Assembly: GCA_022578605.1 (NCBI GenBank)
Contig: MU394056.1
Span: forward strand, 310,001 to 374,000
Direction: 5' to 3'
Origin: Camillea tinctor
Lineage: Eukaryota > Ascomycota > Sordariomycetes > Xylariales > Xylariaceae
DNA length: 64,000 bases
In this document: positions 1 through 10,796 of the stretch, piece after piece
How positions within the stretch are numbered: position 1 is the stretch's first letter
Layout of the letters: each line of letters starts with the position of its first letter
Position numbers and translations under genes: made by a program
Notes under the pieces: generated by a model
Seen by the model: only the letters and a program-made list of their open reading frames with translations
What the model was told of the DNA's origin: nothing
Database searches by the model: none

Positions 1-1273
1 GCCATTGTGTGTTAGTGTATTGTACTTGAGTAATCATATCGTTATGGAGCAAAAAATTCTAAACCACCACTATACACAATACCGCTATGTATTTCTAGAA
101 ACGATTTACTCCTACGCATACATACAATAGGTTACTGGGATAATATATGTTGATAGTAGCAAACCCTTTCTATTTAAGAAAAAAAATAAACTATTCTAAT
201 AACTACACGTACGGTAGACTTGGAAAAAGAAATTACACTTACCTAGCTGTATGAGATTGTGAGAGACCGAGAGTCATCGTTGGTCTATCACTCTCAACCA
301 TCATGCTATTTTGTCAATGATATATGATGAAAACCAGCAAAAGGAATATATTGGTATCCATATGTTGCCTGCCTGTAAAGGAAAGGAAACGAACCTTAGT
401 GTAGCCAACGCTTATAACCTATATACATTGGAGGGCTTTTGTGGATTCCGTTTCCTCGAGTCCCTACAGCATAATGTGTGTTCTTTTACTTATCTAAACA
501 CACAAAATTCTATCTTATCCTTATTCTTTTTCTTCCCCTTTATAATGAACAATCAGCATGGGTTTTCTGTTATTTATGTTACCGCAATAAGATGTTTTCT
601 TATAGTTCATGATGATACGGCCCGTAGAGAATAAGAAACATCGCCTTTATTTACTAATACAGGATAATCGGCATTAGGTAGTTTTCCTTACTTCAGTCGA
701 GAACCATCATTTATATGTCGTCTCATTTAGATGCGAGTTTTGTAACGGATCGTAAGATGAACATATGTCATAGGTGATATTAGACGGGTGGGCGTTCGGA
801 GCACGGTTCGTTTCGGGCCTGCGGATCCCCGTCCGCCTAGACTCTTAATCTGATCCCGAACGGGCATCTTCCCTAGCACAATCCTGACATTGGGTGTTGA
901 GTATTGCCCAAAATAGCCATTGAAGAATTATTATGCCAGAGTCCAGATGACTTAATGATTGTATCTCATAGCAAAGCCAAAGCTCATGCTCGACACCCAA
1001 AGGCCCGGCACATGGATAGAAGAGGAGAGCGGTCGGTTCGGAAACAAAATATGGATCCCCTCCCCCCAGCGCAGACCCGGCTCCTGAAGCCAAGATCCCC
1101 CATTGTCGCAAAACGATCTGCTACAGACATGAAGCGTGTCCATGCCCTTAGCAACACGAGACGCTCACCTCCATGCATAGGCTAATCCTTTGAATATAAA
1201 CCAAACGATACCAGCCCTACTTCCTCCCAGGACTCCTCACATCTACACGCACACACACACACACATAAAAAAA
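1..1273. other. Intergenic, left edge to the CE5 gene
   Basis: AT-rich DNA with no supportable gene. The short open frames here have no recognisable domain. The last 100 bases hold the likely promoter of the CE5 esterase gene, described separately. About 70 bases near 248-315 resemble a stretch near 25943-26015 (see findings). Confidence 0.6.
1064..1200 (+). promoter_or_regulatory. Promoter elements of the CE5 esterase gene
   Basis: Seen: GGCTAA at 1180-1185, TATAAA at 1195-1200, and CCCCAG (CTGGGG on the other strand) at 1064-1069. GGCTAA matches the binding core of the xylan activator XlnR/Xlr1. SYGGRG-type sites bind the carbon-catabolite repressor CreA/Cre1. The TATA box lies 74 bases before the ATG, followed by a CA-repeat leader. 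Function is inferred from motif and position only. Confidence 0.45.
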
Positions 1274-2306
1274 ATGAAATACTCATTCCTCCTCCTCACC
1301 ACAGCCACGGCCTCGATGGCCACGGCCAGGCTAAACCGGCGGCAACAGCAGAGCAGCTGCCCGAACGTGCACGTCATCGGGGCGCGCGAGACGACGGCGC
1401 CGCCGGGCTTCGGGTCGGCGGCGACGGTCGTCGACCTCGTGCAGCGGGGCAACGCGGGGTCGACGAGCGAAGCGATCGTGTACCCGGCGGCGGGGGGCGA
1501 CTCGTACGCGGCGAGCGTGGCGGTGGGGGTCGCGGCGGTGGCGAACCAGACGCGCGCGTTCAACCAGAAGTGTCCCGACACGCAGATCGTGATGGTTGGG
1601 TATTCGCAGGTATGTATGTGCGGGGGGAGTCGGGCAGTGCGGCGCTTACCTATATTCACGTGTTTCTAACCTGTGTCCGGTATTTTTTGGGGGGGGTCAT
1701 TAGGGCGCGCAAATCATGGATGATGCGTTCTGCGGGGGGCCTGACGGCGCGAGCCTGAGCACGACGGAGGCGAGCGTCTCCGCGGGGGTGAGCAGCATGG
1801 TCGCGGCGATCATACTGATGGGTGACCCGCGGCATGTCGACGGCTTGCCGTACAATGTCGGGAATGCGACCGCAGGCGGAGTAAGCATTGCCGGCCCCGA
1901 CTCAGCATGGATATGTACTAACCGCGGGCTTCAGTTCGCTGCCCGTCCTGTAGGGTTCTCCTGCCCGGCGTTCGAGAATATCATTCAGTCGTACTGCGAC
2001 GCTGAGGACCCGTTCTGCGCGAAGGGGACCAGCATGGCGACCCACCAGGGCTACGGCCGCGAGTACGGACAGCAGGCGTTTGAGTTTGTTCAGAAGCAGT
2101 TGAGCGCCAAAGCGTCCAATGCGACGACCGCCAGCAGTAGAAATTCCACTTCGGGTACGATGACGATCATGAGCAATTCGACCTCGAACAGCGCTACTCC
2201 TAGCGCCTCGTCTCGTGCCAGTGTGGTTCCCATAAGTAGCGCCTCAGTCGTGATGAACGAGTGGTCATTGTGGGTCGGGATGGGTTTAGCTGCTTTGCTG
2301 TTATAA
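1274..2306 (+). CDS. CE5 cutinase/acetylxylan esterase, secreted, probably GPI-anchored
   Basis: Two exons, 1274..1609 and 1704..2306, joined by a GT-AG intron that falls directly after the catalytic serine region; 312 residues. It starts with a signal peptide (about residues 1-20). The CE5 serine-hydrolase triad is visible: Ser111 in GYSQG, Asp214 in DPFC, and His226 in THQGYG. Cysteines spaced as in CE5 enzymes suggest the usual disulfides. After about residue 240 comes a Ser/Thr/Asn-rich stretch, then a hydrophobic end (WVGMGLAALLL), which looks like a GPI-attachment signal. The family removes acetyl groups from xylan or hydrolyses cutin; these two activities cannot be separated by eye, though Gly-rich GxSYAAS-type sequence favours acetylxylan esterase. 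The ATG at 1274 is chosen because it gives the signal peptide. Base composition of exon 1 is strongly GC-rich compared with exon 2. Confidence 0.85.
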
Positions 2307-2649
2307 TAGAAAAAAAAGCAAGACAGTATGTTATGAAATGTAATTGAAATTTATTGAACATATTTATATGTAACTTCAAAGTTTTGGGTATCGCGCCACG
2401 TTTATACTCTACCTCCTTTTTCCCCTCTTCCCAAGACTCTTGGAAAAATACCAAAGCTAAATCCTCCATGTAAATCCGCACCGACGAAATGTCGGGTAAA
2501 AATCACCAACTAGAACTAGATTACCAGACCGACAAGATGGTAGCCATATCTCTAGTTGACCATGAACAATGTCCAAAAATTTAGCTGGAGGCAACCCATT
2601 GTCGTCTCTTATCTACCTAAGTGATCCAATCAAATCCGTCTACAATGCC

Positions 2650-5065
2650 CTACTCTTTCTTTTCTGGAATGCTAGCCGCATCCTCTTTCTCAACAATCTT
2701 TCCGACTGTCTCCAGCGGCTGTGACTTGGGGCCCTTGCCGAGGATGCCCCTCGCAACTCGAAGCATACTGTGACGGCCCTCCCATAGCGGGTAGATGCCA
2801 ACAATGAAAGAGCTTCCAAAAAGCCAGATAATTCCGACAACAACCCAACCGGTAAAGAACGGCTTCGAGAAGACGTAACCGGATCCGTACATGGGCATCG
2901 GCCAGATAATGATCAGTGATAGAGCCATGAAAACGGTCAGCCCCTTCGCAATTCGGGATGCCTTGTTCAACTTCTGCATATCGTTTTCAGGGGCGACGAG
3001 AACGACCGTTGGCGGTTCAGCTCCGGACTCGATCTCGTCCGAAGTTGAGGAGGGATCTGCATCATCTCCTTGCTTGATCGCAGCCATCGAGGCCCAGTCA
3101 TAGTTGTCGGCTCCAAAACCGAAGGTCAGGACGGGGACGAAGATTAGTGGGCTCAGCAGAGCAACCACGTTTCCAGCCAGCATAGGATAGTTGGAGCCAA
3201 GGTTATCTACGCTCAGGACGTTGTCAAATAGCTTTGCGCATGTCACAGTCCATGCAATCAGGGCACAGATGAGTCCGAGTACGGGAGAAACAGCGGCCGC
3301 AATCCAGTTTTGACGTTTCCAGAGGAGAGTAAGGGACGCCGGAAGAACGGCGGCAGAGATGATAACTCCCATCCAAAGGTAAAGCCATCCCATGCTAATT
3401 CCAGCATAGTGAAGTCCGACACTGAATCCAGCCATAATGGTCCCGTACGTTACGACGCTGGTGTGGGACATCGCAATCAATCGGGAACCAGACGCTCGGG
3501 GGTTGATGTATGTTCTAAGTTTGCTTGTTAATGATTGCCATTGCAGTTCTCTGTAACTTTGAAGTACTTACTGGTAAATATCGTAAGTGAAAATGGAGGA
3601 TACCGCAATCAGCTGCGCAGAAGTCGCCGACGTCACGGCCATGAAGATCATGATTAGAGTGCATATGGCACCCGACTGGCCTAGCAAGCCTATGGAGGCG
3701 TATGGAAGCACAAGCCCAGCAGACACATCGGCAGCGTTCATCCTATCGGGATACGTCGGGAACACGGGATTCCCTTCGAGAGACAACGCACTAAGACCCA
3801 TTGTCGTTGCGCAAAGCCATGGAATCGCAAACCAAGCGAGACCACCCATAATGTAACCGGGGAGTGCAGCTACAGGGTGCGCGGCAATAGCTTTATTGTA
3901 ATAACCTGTCACACGTTAGCATCCAAAGGCAACTCTTAACCTATAACAGTTCCAATGCTTACCATTGTCCATGAAGACCGTGCCAAAGTTTCCAACAAGG
4001 TTGATGATAAAGAATATGGCACCCTCTCGGGAACGCATAGTGAGGTATGAGCCCCCAGCATTACCATCGACAGGGTGCATAGATGCAGCGTTAACAAGGA
4101 GATCGTAAACTTCGCTAGGCGAACCGAGGACACCGCTAGGGGTTGCGTAGGCAGTCAGAGCGAAAATGAGAATAATGACGAGGATCACGACAGTATGGAC
4201 ATAGTCCGTAAGGAACGTAGCTTTGATTCTGCGGGATGTTAGCTAAGCCCTTCGGAATAGTTTTAATCAGTATTATCTCGACTTACCCGCCAAACATTGT
4301 GTAAATGACAACTCCCAGGGGCAGCAAAAAGCACGCTGCCGCCGTATGCATACCAGTAAGAGAGGTGACCACAGCGGACCCTCCCGTCAACAGCATGGCC
4401 GTGACGAGGATGTTAGTGAAGAGGCCAAAGCAGATATACACGCAATGGGTAACGCGGCCTAAGCTACTATTAGCAAAATGCTGAACCCACGCACAAAGAG
4501 TGCCGTAGCTAAGGTCCTGCTGGCTTACCGTATCGAGCTCGGATAACTTCGAGGAATGTGTGGGCATTGGGTGCTCTTCTTTTCAGCTCAATGGCTAAGG
4601 TAGCGAAGAGAATAATCTGAACCGTCGCTCCAGCCGCGTACCAGAACGGGCCACTGACACCATATCTGTACGCAACACCAGTTGACTGAAGCAGGGTGGC
4701 AGCCCATGTCCACGAAGAAACCACGGCGGATGCAACCAAACCTGACTTTACCGTCCGGCCGGCGGTATTGAACATTTCACTGGTTTGCTGCTCATTGTTG
4801 TATCTAGAAAGTTAAAGGTAAAGAGTGAGTGTTGTTAGTGACGCTGTCTACCATTGCTTAATCATAATTAACGGTAAAGGGGGTATAGTGGTGGGTTATA
4901 GTTGTATAATTAGATATAACTGCAAACGAACCTTTTGAGAATCCATGTAGTCAGAATCATACCCAGGGCGAACAAAAAACCCACACCAATTACTATGCCA
5001 TATCCAAAAGCCTGGCTTAGAGGGGGTGCAACAGCGCCGGAGGCAGCTCCGCCTCCACCAGCCAT
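2650..5065 (-). CDS. Urea active transporter, sodium:solute symporter family (DUR3-like)
   Basis: Six exons on the minus strand: 4932..5065, 4529..4803, 4287..4458, 3963..4228, 3572..3905 and 2650..3514. Every junction is GT-AG and keeps frame; 681 residues, within the usual range for fungal Dur3. The first exon encodes a Gly/Ala-rich N-terminus and the first membrane span. Exon 2 holds the family signature around [19 protein letters not shown] and [17 protein letters not shown]. Later exons give repeated hydrophobic spans, including the [19 protein letters not shown] segment and the [13 protein letters not shown] loop. The C-terminal exon ends in a charged cytosolic tail. The family imports urea (and sometimes polyamines) across the plasma membrane by ion symport. 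GATAA motifs upstream suggest nitrogen control. It converges with the CE5 gene on its left. Confidence 0.9.
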
Positions 5066-5382
5066 TGTAAACTTCGTGAAGCTGTTAGGTAGGAAGTTGT
5101 GGAAGTGATGTGGTGTGACAGGAGGTGTGAAGAGGAACAGAAGAAGATGGATGGTCAGACCCAGAAGAATATAAGGTTTCCTGTTCCTGGTGTAAGTCTA
5201 ATTGGGGGCGCACAATCTCAAGGGGCCAGAACCCAATCTCGTTCGTTCTCTCTTTCCCTCTTTCTATTTTTTTTTCTCTCATCTCGCTCTTCCTCTAGCA
5301 ACTACTGATCCAGCTAGATATGTATGCATGTCACAAACGTTACACCAGGTCACCCTGAAGCGCAAAGTCCTGGTAGGTCACT

Positions 5383-5759
5383 GATAAGGAGTTGTATATG
5401 GAGGGCTGCCAAGAGATCACAAAGTGGGCTCCTAAGTGGATCGGCGTGGAGAGATAACACCAGCGATTGGCGACCCTGGATCCCTGTCTAGAGCGTCCAC
5501 AAAGCTTATTTTGCTTCTTTGATTACCACAGCCTTTGACACAGACCTCTAGCCTGCATACAGAGGTAGAGATAAGAGTAGCGTATGTAATTCAAAGCGGT
5601 AATGTTTCGTTTGTCCCTGGACGTGGGATGTGTTAGTCTTAGATATATTGATAAGCAATAAAAACTCACTATCTTCTCCCTTTGCCCTTTCTATCACCTT
5701 TACCTCTTAGCCTGGCTTACCCCGGAAATGCCCAGGTTCTTTGCTATACCAAGAGATAA
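5383..5759. promoter_or_regulatory. GATAA motif cluster upstream of the urea transporter
   Basis: GATAAG occurs at 5383-5388, 5570-5575 and 5650-5655, and GATAA at 5453-5457 and 5755-5759, all 320-700 bases before the transporter ATG at 5065. GATA factors of the AreA/NIT2 type activate nitrogen-uptake genes through such motifs. In AT-rich DNA the core also occurs by chance, so this is inference. Confidence 0.4.
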
Positions 5760-5991
5760 CCGGCTCGTCTGATACTGGAGGATCTTCCTCACAGCTGTCT
5801 TAGTATACGCCATACCATCCGGAATACTATATCGCGCAAGGACCCTTTAGTCAGGGATGTACAGAGTATCGAGTAGAGAGTGTTTGAATTTGACATGTGC
5901 TAGGTCAGCCTTATGCATATAGCCTAACACCTATTTACTTGGGGGGGGAGATGATAGTGAATAATACCCCTTATCTAAATGTGGGAGGAGT

Positions 5992-6055
5992 GGAGAGGTC
6001 AAATCTGGAGAGTAACCTGGAGAGGTAATCCGGAGAGATAATCTGGAGGAGAAAA
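5992..6055. repeat. Short imperfect tandem repeat, about 13 bp unit
   Basis: Four to five adjacent copies of a CTGGAGAGGTAAT-like unit with one- or two-base changes and small length differences. No function is evident. Confidence 0.6.
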
Positions 6056-6274
6056 TTTGTACATAACCTTACATGTTGAGGCATGTAAGCCGCCCAAACT
6101 GCCGGGTTTGGTTCTGCTATCAACGTAAGGAATGAATTAAAATGCGGGAACTTTGGGATGTTGGGGGGTCGTTTACCACCAGATAACCTCCCTCCCGTGT
6201 CTTAGTTATCATTCCCCTTACTCAAGTATCCTAAAACCCACAGCTTTTCTCCTCCTTAGAGACGGATGCAGGTC

Positions 6275-7507
6275 TCACAACGTTTGCGTCGATTGCTTCA
6301 AGAACTGCTCCACCCCTTGGTATCCATACATCGCTTTCGCAAACTCTTCCCCCGAGATAGGGGGTTTCGTTTTATCCTCTTCTGATAGAATATGACCTAA
6401 CTGCCGCGAGCGTCGTGCGACTAAATCAATGCGATCTTTGCGCACCGACATGAACCTTTCGAGTGCCACCGGGATATCTTGAGGACTGGCCTCCCGTAGC
6501 AGATATCCCAGAGCCTCTGCGTCCTCAATGGTGACATTACAACCTTGACCTGCATGCTGTGTAACTGCATGTGCAGCATCACCGATCAATACTACCTTCT
6601 CATGGATCCAGGTATCCATGGGCTCGATGTCACGAACCCTCCATGCATCTATCTTGCCATGCCGAAATAGACTAACCAGGGTATCTGAGAATTCAGGAGA
6701 AAACTCCTCTACGACCCTCGAGGCGGGGATGTCTCTGATAATGCCCGTATTCTGGGAGTCAAACTTCTCGGCCAATTCACCCTCTGAAGTATATCCAAGA
6801 ACCTGTATGTCGTGTGCAGAAGTATGGTAGAGGAGGATGCGCTTTTTAGAATGAGGACCCCTTTGCGCATTGCTGAGTCCGGCCTGGGATGTGGGGTCAA
6901 CGAGATACGCGAAAGTGGGTTCTGATTTGATGTCGTCAATCATCACACGGGTAATGAAAGCGACGAGATCATGGCTTCTCGGAGTGCCTTCTCCTTGGAA
7001 AACAGAAGCGCGCACAGCCGAATTAATGCCGTCGGCGCCGATAATCAAGTCAGCTTCATACACTTGATCGTCATCTGTCCACACCTTGCCCGCTGCCGAA
7101 TCCACCCGGGCCACCTTGGCATTCTTGATAATCTTCGCCGGAGTTCCCGGAAAGTCGTCGCTGGTAGCAAACCGCAGCAATTCCTGCTGCAGTTTCGCCC
7201 GTTTAACGAGAACTGAGGGGGCGCCGCCAAATCTAGGCCTGGTGTCGAAATGCGTACTATTGACTTCGTTGCCCTCATGGTCTCGAACCCAGAGATGGGT
7301 CATAACAACCGTATCAAGATTCTCGGACTTGATGCCTGCTTTTTGGAGCAGCGTGAATGCATTGGAAACAATGGATAAACCGTAGTCATTTGTCGCAAAA
7401 TCGAGGTTGCCACGTTCGAGGACGGTGACATGATGCTGAGCACGAAGATATCCAGCTGCAGACAAGCCACCAATGCCACCCCCGCAAATGACAATTTTAA
7501 GAGGCAT
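6275..7507 (-). CDS. FAD-dependent monooxygenase, salicylate-hydroxylase-like (PF01494 type)
   Basis: Single exon, 410 residues. The N-terminal Rossmann dinucleotide motif GGGIGG lies at residues 9-14. A GADGINSAVR segment (about 155-165) and GDAAHAVTQHAGQGCN (about 308-323) are the other two FAD/NAD(P)H contact motifs of group A flavoprotein hydroxylases. The family adds one oxygen atom to an aromatic or polyketide-like substrate using NAD(P)H; the substrate cannot be told from sequence. There is no signal peptide or membrane anchor. No biosynthetic core enzyme (PKS, NRPS, terpene synthase) lies within the window, so it looks like a stand-alone catabolic enzyme rather than a cluster member. 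The ATG at 7507 places GGGIGG at the usual distance from the N-terminus. Confidence 0.88.
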   Translation of the reverse strand: MPLKIVICGGGIGGLSAAGYLRAQHHVTVLERGNLDFATNDYGLSIVSNAFTLLQKAGIKSENLDTVVMTHLWVRDHEGNEVNSTHFDTRPRFGGAPSVLVKRAKLQQELLRFATSDDFPGTPAKIIKNAKVARVDSAAGKVWTDDDQVYEADLIIGADGINSAVRASVFQGEGTPRSHDLVAFITRVMIDDIKSEPTFAYLVDPTSQAGLSNAQRGPHSKKRILLYHTSAHDIQVLGYTSEGELAEKFDSQNTGIIRDIPASRVVEEFSPEFSDTLVSLFRHGKIDAWRVRDIEPMDTWIHEKVVLIGDAAHAVTQHAGQGCNVTIEDAEALGYLLREASPQDIPVALERFMSVRKDRIDLVARRSRQLGHILSEEDKTKPPISGEEFAKAMYGYQGVEQFLKQSTQTL

Positions 7508-8529
7508 GGTTCACGATAGGTGATAACCTGGATGATTCCTGATCTTTTTTTTTTTTTTATAAACCAACAAATCTGCAAGGGCTTGCTTTGCGGGTATTCA
7601 ATCTCTTCTCAGTAAGCTCTATGCAAAACTCTTGGCCTGCTGTTAATGATTAAAGAAGTAGGTGAGGCATAGCGAAGAACTTGAAGTCGAGTACTGTAGG
7701 ACAGACAAATAAGTATTAATCAACCTGACCTGCATACCTAGGTGATGCGTCAGGTGACTTATATGTTCTATTAGTTAGGTGTTATGTAGGTAGGCAGGTT
7801 ACCTCTGTATAATTAATACGGGTAACGGGTGATCCGTTAATGAATTATACAGGACATACTACCTAGGTAGGGCTATTATATAGGATAATAGTGTGAATCC
7901 GATGATCTAAATCAATATTCATTTTTAGGTACCCAGGGTGAGGTGGTCAATATATTCATCGTGGTAAAGTTGAAGTTTCTAAGAATTGGCATCAATCGCC
8001 TAGCCTAGGTTATAGTATAGTATAGCCATGGGCATGAGAGGGCAGCTGAAGGATAGAAGAGTACTGGAAGACTGGTAAAACGATAGCACGTGACAACAGC
8101 TGGCAGAATTGAGAAATTCAACTGCCATCCGATATTCGGAACGACCCATAATTTCTCGCCATTGTGGACTCATATGGTCAACATATATCATTCAAATCGC
8201 TGACAAAAAGTTCTTGCATGTGCCCCTTAACATTAGATTTTGAATACCTATGGATTCTCGTCAGGCAGCTACTTAGGAAAAGAGTCAAATTTTTTATTAT
8301 TATTTTTTTACTTACTAAAAGCCTGAACTCTGTTTACTTGGTTTCTAGAGTAGGAACGCAAAGTCAAAAAAAAAGTTATACCTACAGGCCATAGCCAATT
8401 TTTGGAGGGGAAGATCTCACATGGCCATATTCAGCTTACCTGCCCAACATTAGCTATCGTGGCATATCATATTCGCTACTACATAGTACCAGTCGCCTAG
8501 CCAAGCGATAATTGTACCAATTATACTCG
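7508..8529. other. Divergent intergenic region, FAD monooxygenase / DUF1308 gene
   Basis: About 1 kb of AT-rich DNA between two divergent genes, so it should hold both promoters. An inverted repeat has exact 10-bp arms, CTGTATAATT at 7805-7814 and its complement at 7843-7852. No coding region supported. Confidence 0.55.
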
Positions 8530-10110
8530 ATGGAAGCATCTACGAATTGCAACGGGATTCCAGACCCAGAGAATGATATTATTGCAAGACGAATCACCAG
8601 CGAGGATTTACTTCGTAGGGCCAAGACCCTTCTCGCCGAGGTTGAGCGTCTTGGGCAGCACTTGGCCAGAGTGTACAACGATTACTTCCAGAAAGTCCCC
8701 ATGGACATGCATATATCATTGGCTAGTTCACTATGTACCGAGATCGAATGCATCAAGAAAGACATCAATTCTGCGGACCCCTTCGTATCACACCGTCTTC
8801 AGTCAAGCAATCTTCCCTTTTTCGAGTACGTATGGGATATGGCCAAAAGACAGCGAAATATTGTCAAGTTGCGGTTCTCCGTCTTCCCAGGCGTCTATAA
8901 ATCTCAGATCCTAGGGCCGGGAATTCGCATCGTGGTATCCCAAGGCGAATCGCGGCCATCGAGAGGGCAAGGCTTCATTATCGATTGTGTGGCTGATGGC
9001 GGCGCATCGTGGTGGAAGGTTTCCTCAATGACTAATAAGAGGCTATTATTCGACATGGCGAAAGAGGCTATATATTGTGGAGATAGCGAGGATGATGATG
9101 ACGAGGGCGAGTCGGCTGCCCAGGATCTCTCTGACATACCACTTGTCAAGATGGCTAAAACTCTAGCCCATACGGCAAAGGGGTACCGATTTCAGAATAC
9201 CTCGCCCACACCCCATTTGGTCCTACCACGAATCGTAGAGAAGCAACATGCCGAGGTTGACAGAATTCTAGACGCATGTCGAAGTATGGGTGTCAATCTT
9301 GTATGCAGCGGCGAATTGACTCCTGTGTCGCCTTTATCTGATGACCTACTGTATACAATGGTTCCTGGCCCTAAATCTCATTTCACTCGCATCCTCAACA
9401 TTGATACATCCGTACTCGTGGCTTTGGCATCTGATTTCTCTCACACCAAAGTCAAAAAACAGGCATGGTTCAGCCACTCTCATAATGATCATACTGATCT
9501 GGAAAGGAAAGAACACATGCTGCCCCTGATATACCCAGTATTAGATGGACACGAGTTAGTCTGCACCAAGGAGGCGGCCGACGCATTTTCTCACATTGTC
9601 AATACTATCGCTACTGATGCCGAGAGTGCTCGTGCACATCTCATCCTCGCCGTCGACCCCACTAAATCCAGTGACCAGAGGGTTGAGGAACTCCGATCGT
9701 TGTCGATTCATGAGGTTCCCTCTTCGTTGAAACTGCCGATACGTATTGTGGATGCAAATGAGAATAACTGCCAGTCCCGGTTCTCACTCGAGATTATGAA
9801 GGAACTAAGGGTTTTACTCAATCCAGGAAGATCTGTCTTTGCCTACGGTTGGGCTAAGGGTATCACCACGTTGACTTGTAATGCAGTGGCTATCAAGCAA
9901 CTTGAAAAGGGGTTGGAGAAGCTACCGGGTCTAGGAGGGTTGGAGTGGCCATCGATGTGGGCATTTCCCACATCCAGACCTTTGGTTGGTACGCCTAAGG
10001 ACGGTAGTATCCGGAAACGCATCAGGAAGCATATAGGGGACTGCAGTGTTACTTGTACCTGCGGCGTAGAAGAATTATATGGTGGGAGGAGCGATGTCAC
10101 GATAATATAG
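8530..10110 (+). CDS. DUF1308 (UPF0415 / C7orf25-like) family protein
   Basis: Single exon, 526 residues from the ATG at 8530; the frame is open upstream but has no earlier ATG. Residues 1-120 form a charged helical N-terminus. An acidic linker (DSEDDDDEGE) lies near residue 185. The DUF1308 core follows: residues around 290-300 read LNIDTSVLVALASDFSH, and near 440-490 comes YGWAKGITTLTCNAVAIKQL, both characteristic of this eukaryote-wide family. The domain is of uncertain biochemical function. The C-terminus carries a short basic, Cys-containing tail (CSVTCTCG) that I do not recognise. No signal peptide or membrane span is visible. It is transcribed away from the FAD monooxygenase and towards the GH3 gene. 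Confidence 0.8.
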   Translation: MEASTNCNGIPDPENDIIARRITSEDLLRRAKTLLAEVERLGQHLARVYNDYFQKVPMDMHISLASSLCTEIECIKKDINSADPFVSHRLQSSNLPFFEYVWDMAKRQRNIVKLRFSVFPGVYKSQILGPGIRIVVSQGESRPSRGQGFIIDCVADGGASWWKVSSMTNKRLLFDMAKEAIYCGDSEDDDDEGESAAQDLSDIPLVKMAKTLAHTAKGYRFQNTSPTPHLVLPRIVEKQHAEVDRILDACRSMGVNLVCSGELTPVSPLSDDLLYTMVPGPKSHFTRILNIDTSVLVALASDFSHTKVKKQAWFSHSHNDHTDLERKEHMLPLIYPVLDGHELVCTKEAADAFSHIVNTIATDAESARAHLILAVDPTKSSDQRVEELRSLSIHEVPSSLKLPIRIVDANENNCQSRFSLEIMKELRVLLNPGRSVFAYGWAKGITTLTCNAVAIKQLEKGLEKLPGLGGLEWPSMWAFPTSRPLVGTPKDGSIRKRIRKHIGDCSVTCTCGVEELYGGRSDVTII

Positions 10111-10796
10111 ATTAGTAAGTACTTAGTATTCCAGGTGTCTTCCTGAAATTCGATTCGAGAACAAGACACGAGAACTACCGAGACAGGGACAACTCCAATA
10201 GAAGAACATCTACCCCACAAGTCCACGATATCGTATGCTGCGTGGATACCCCCCAGATCCCCCACCTTCTCCGCATGACAGGGGAGGATTGCATTTAGCC
10301 TATTATCCAGGGTTGGAGAAGCTCCAGCAACTTTACGCACAATGACCTCAGCTCGGTCTCGGTCTGAAGCTTTCGCGCAGATAGTTGCCCCCCTCTGGCC
10401 AGCCAAATACCGGAATGCATCTGCGTATTATGCAATTCGGTTTTTATAAAGACCGCGCATCGTAACGTTCCTGGTCGAAATTCATGATGCCCGCATACGA
10501 CATCCCTGCCTGTGTCCTCTGCCAACACCGGCCCTTTTCCAGTCAGAGCTTAACACTACCCACTGCCACAGCGCGGTGTCGGAGTCTGCCACATACATCT
10601 CCACAGAAGCAATGTTAAAACTTCGGGTCATAAACCAGCTTCAATGGCACGAGCCATACGAGCGGGGAAATCGCGGGATCAGGAGACGGGACGTTCCGCC
10701 TCTGGAGGGGGGATTTGAAGATTTAAAAAAGCCGATTTCCTAGCAAAATGGGTGTTCGATCTCAGTAGCCTAAGGTCAAACACCAAGTTCACGATC
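10111..10796. other. Intergenic region and GH3 promoter
   Basis: No gene supported. A TTAGCC (GGCTAA on the minus strand) at 10295-10300 is an XlnR-type core 497 bases before the GH3 start, and CTGGAG at 10702-10707 fits the CreA SYGGRG pattern. The motif readings are inference. Confidence 0.4.

Larger units (their letters stand above)
5066..6274. other. Intergenic, DUR3 upstream region
   Basis: No gene supported. It holds several GATAA motifs (separate entry), a G-run at 5941-5949 and a short imperfect tandem repeat at about 5992-6055 built from CTGGAGAGGTAAT-like units. Confidence 0.6.

Noticed and set aside
6275..10110. Secondary-metabolite cluster around the FAD monooxygenase
   Set aside because: No PKS, NRPS, terpene cyclase, transporter or cluster regulator accompanies it within this window.
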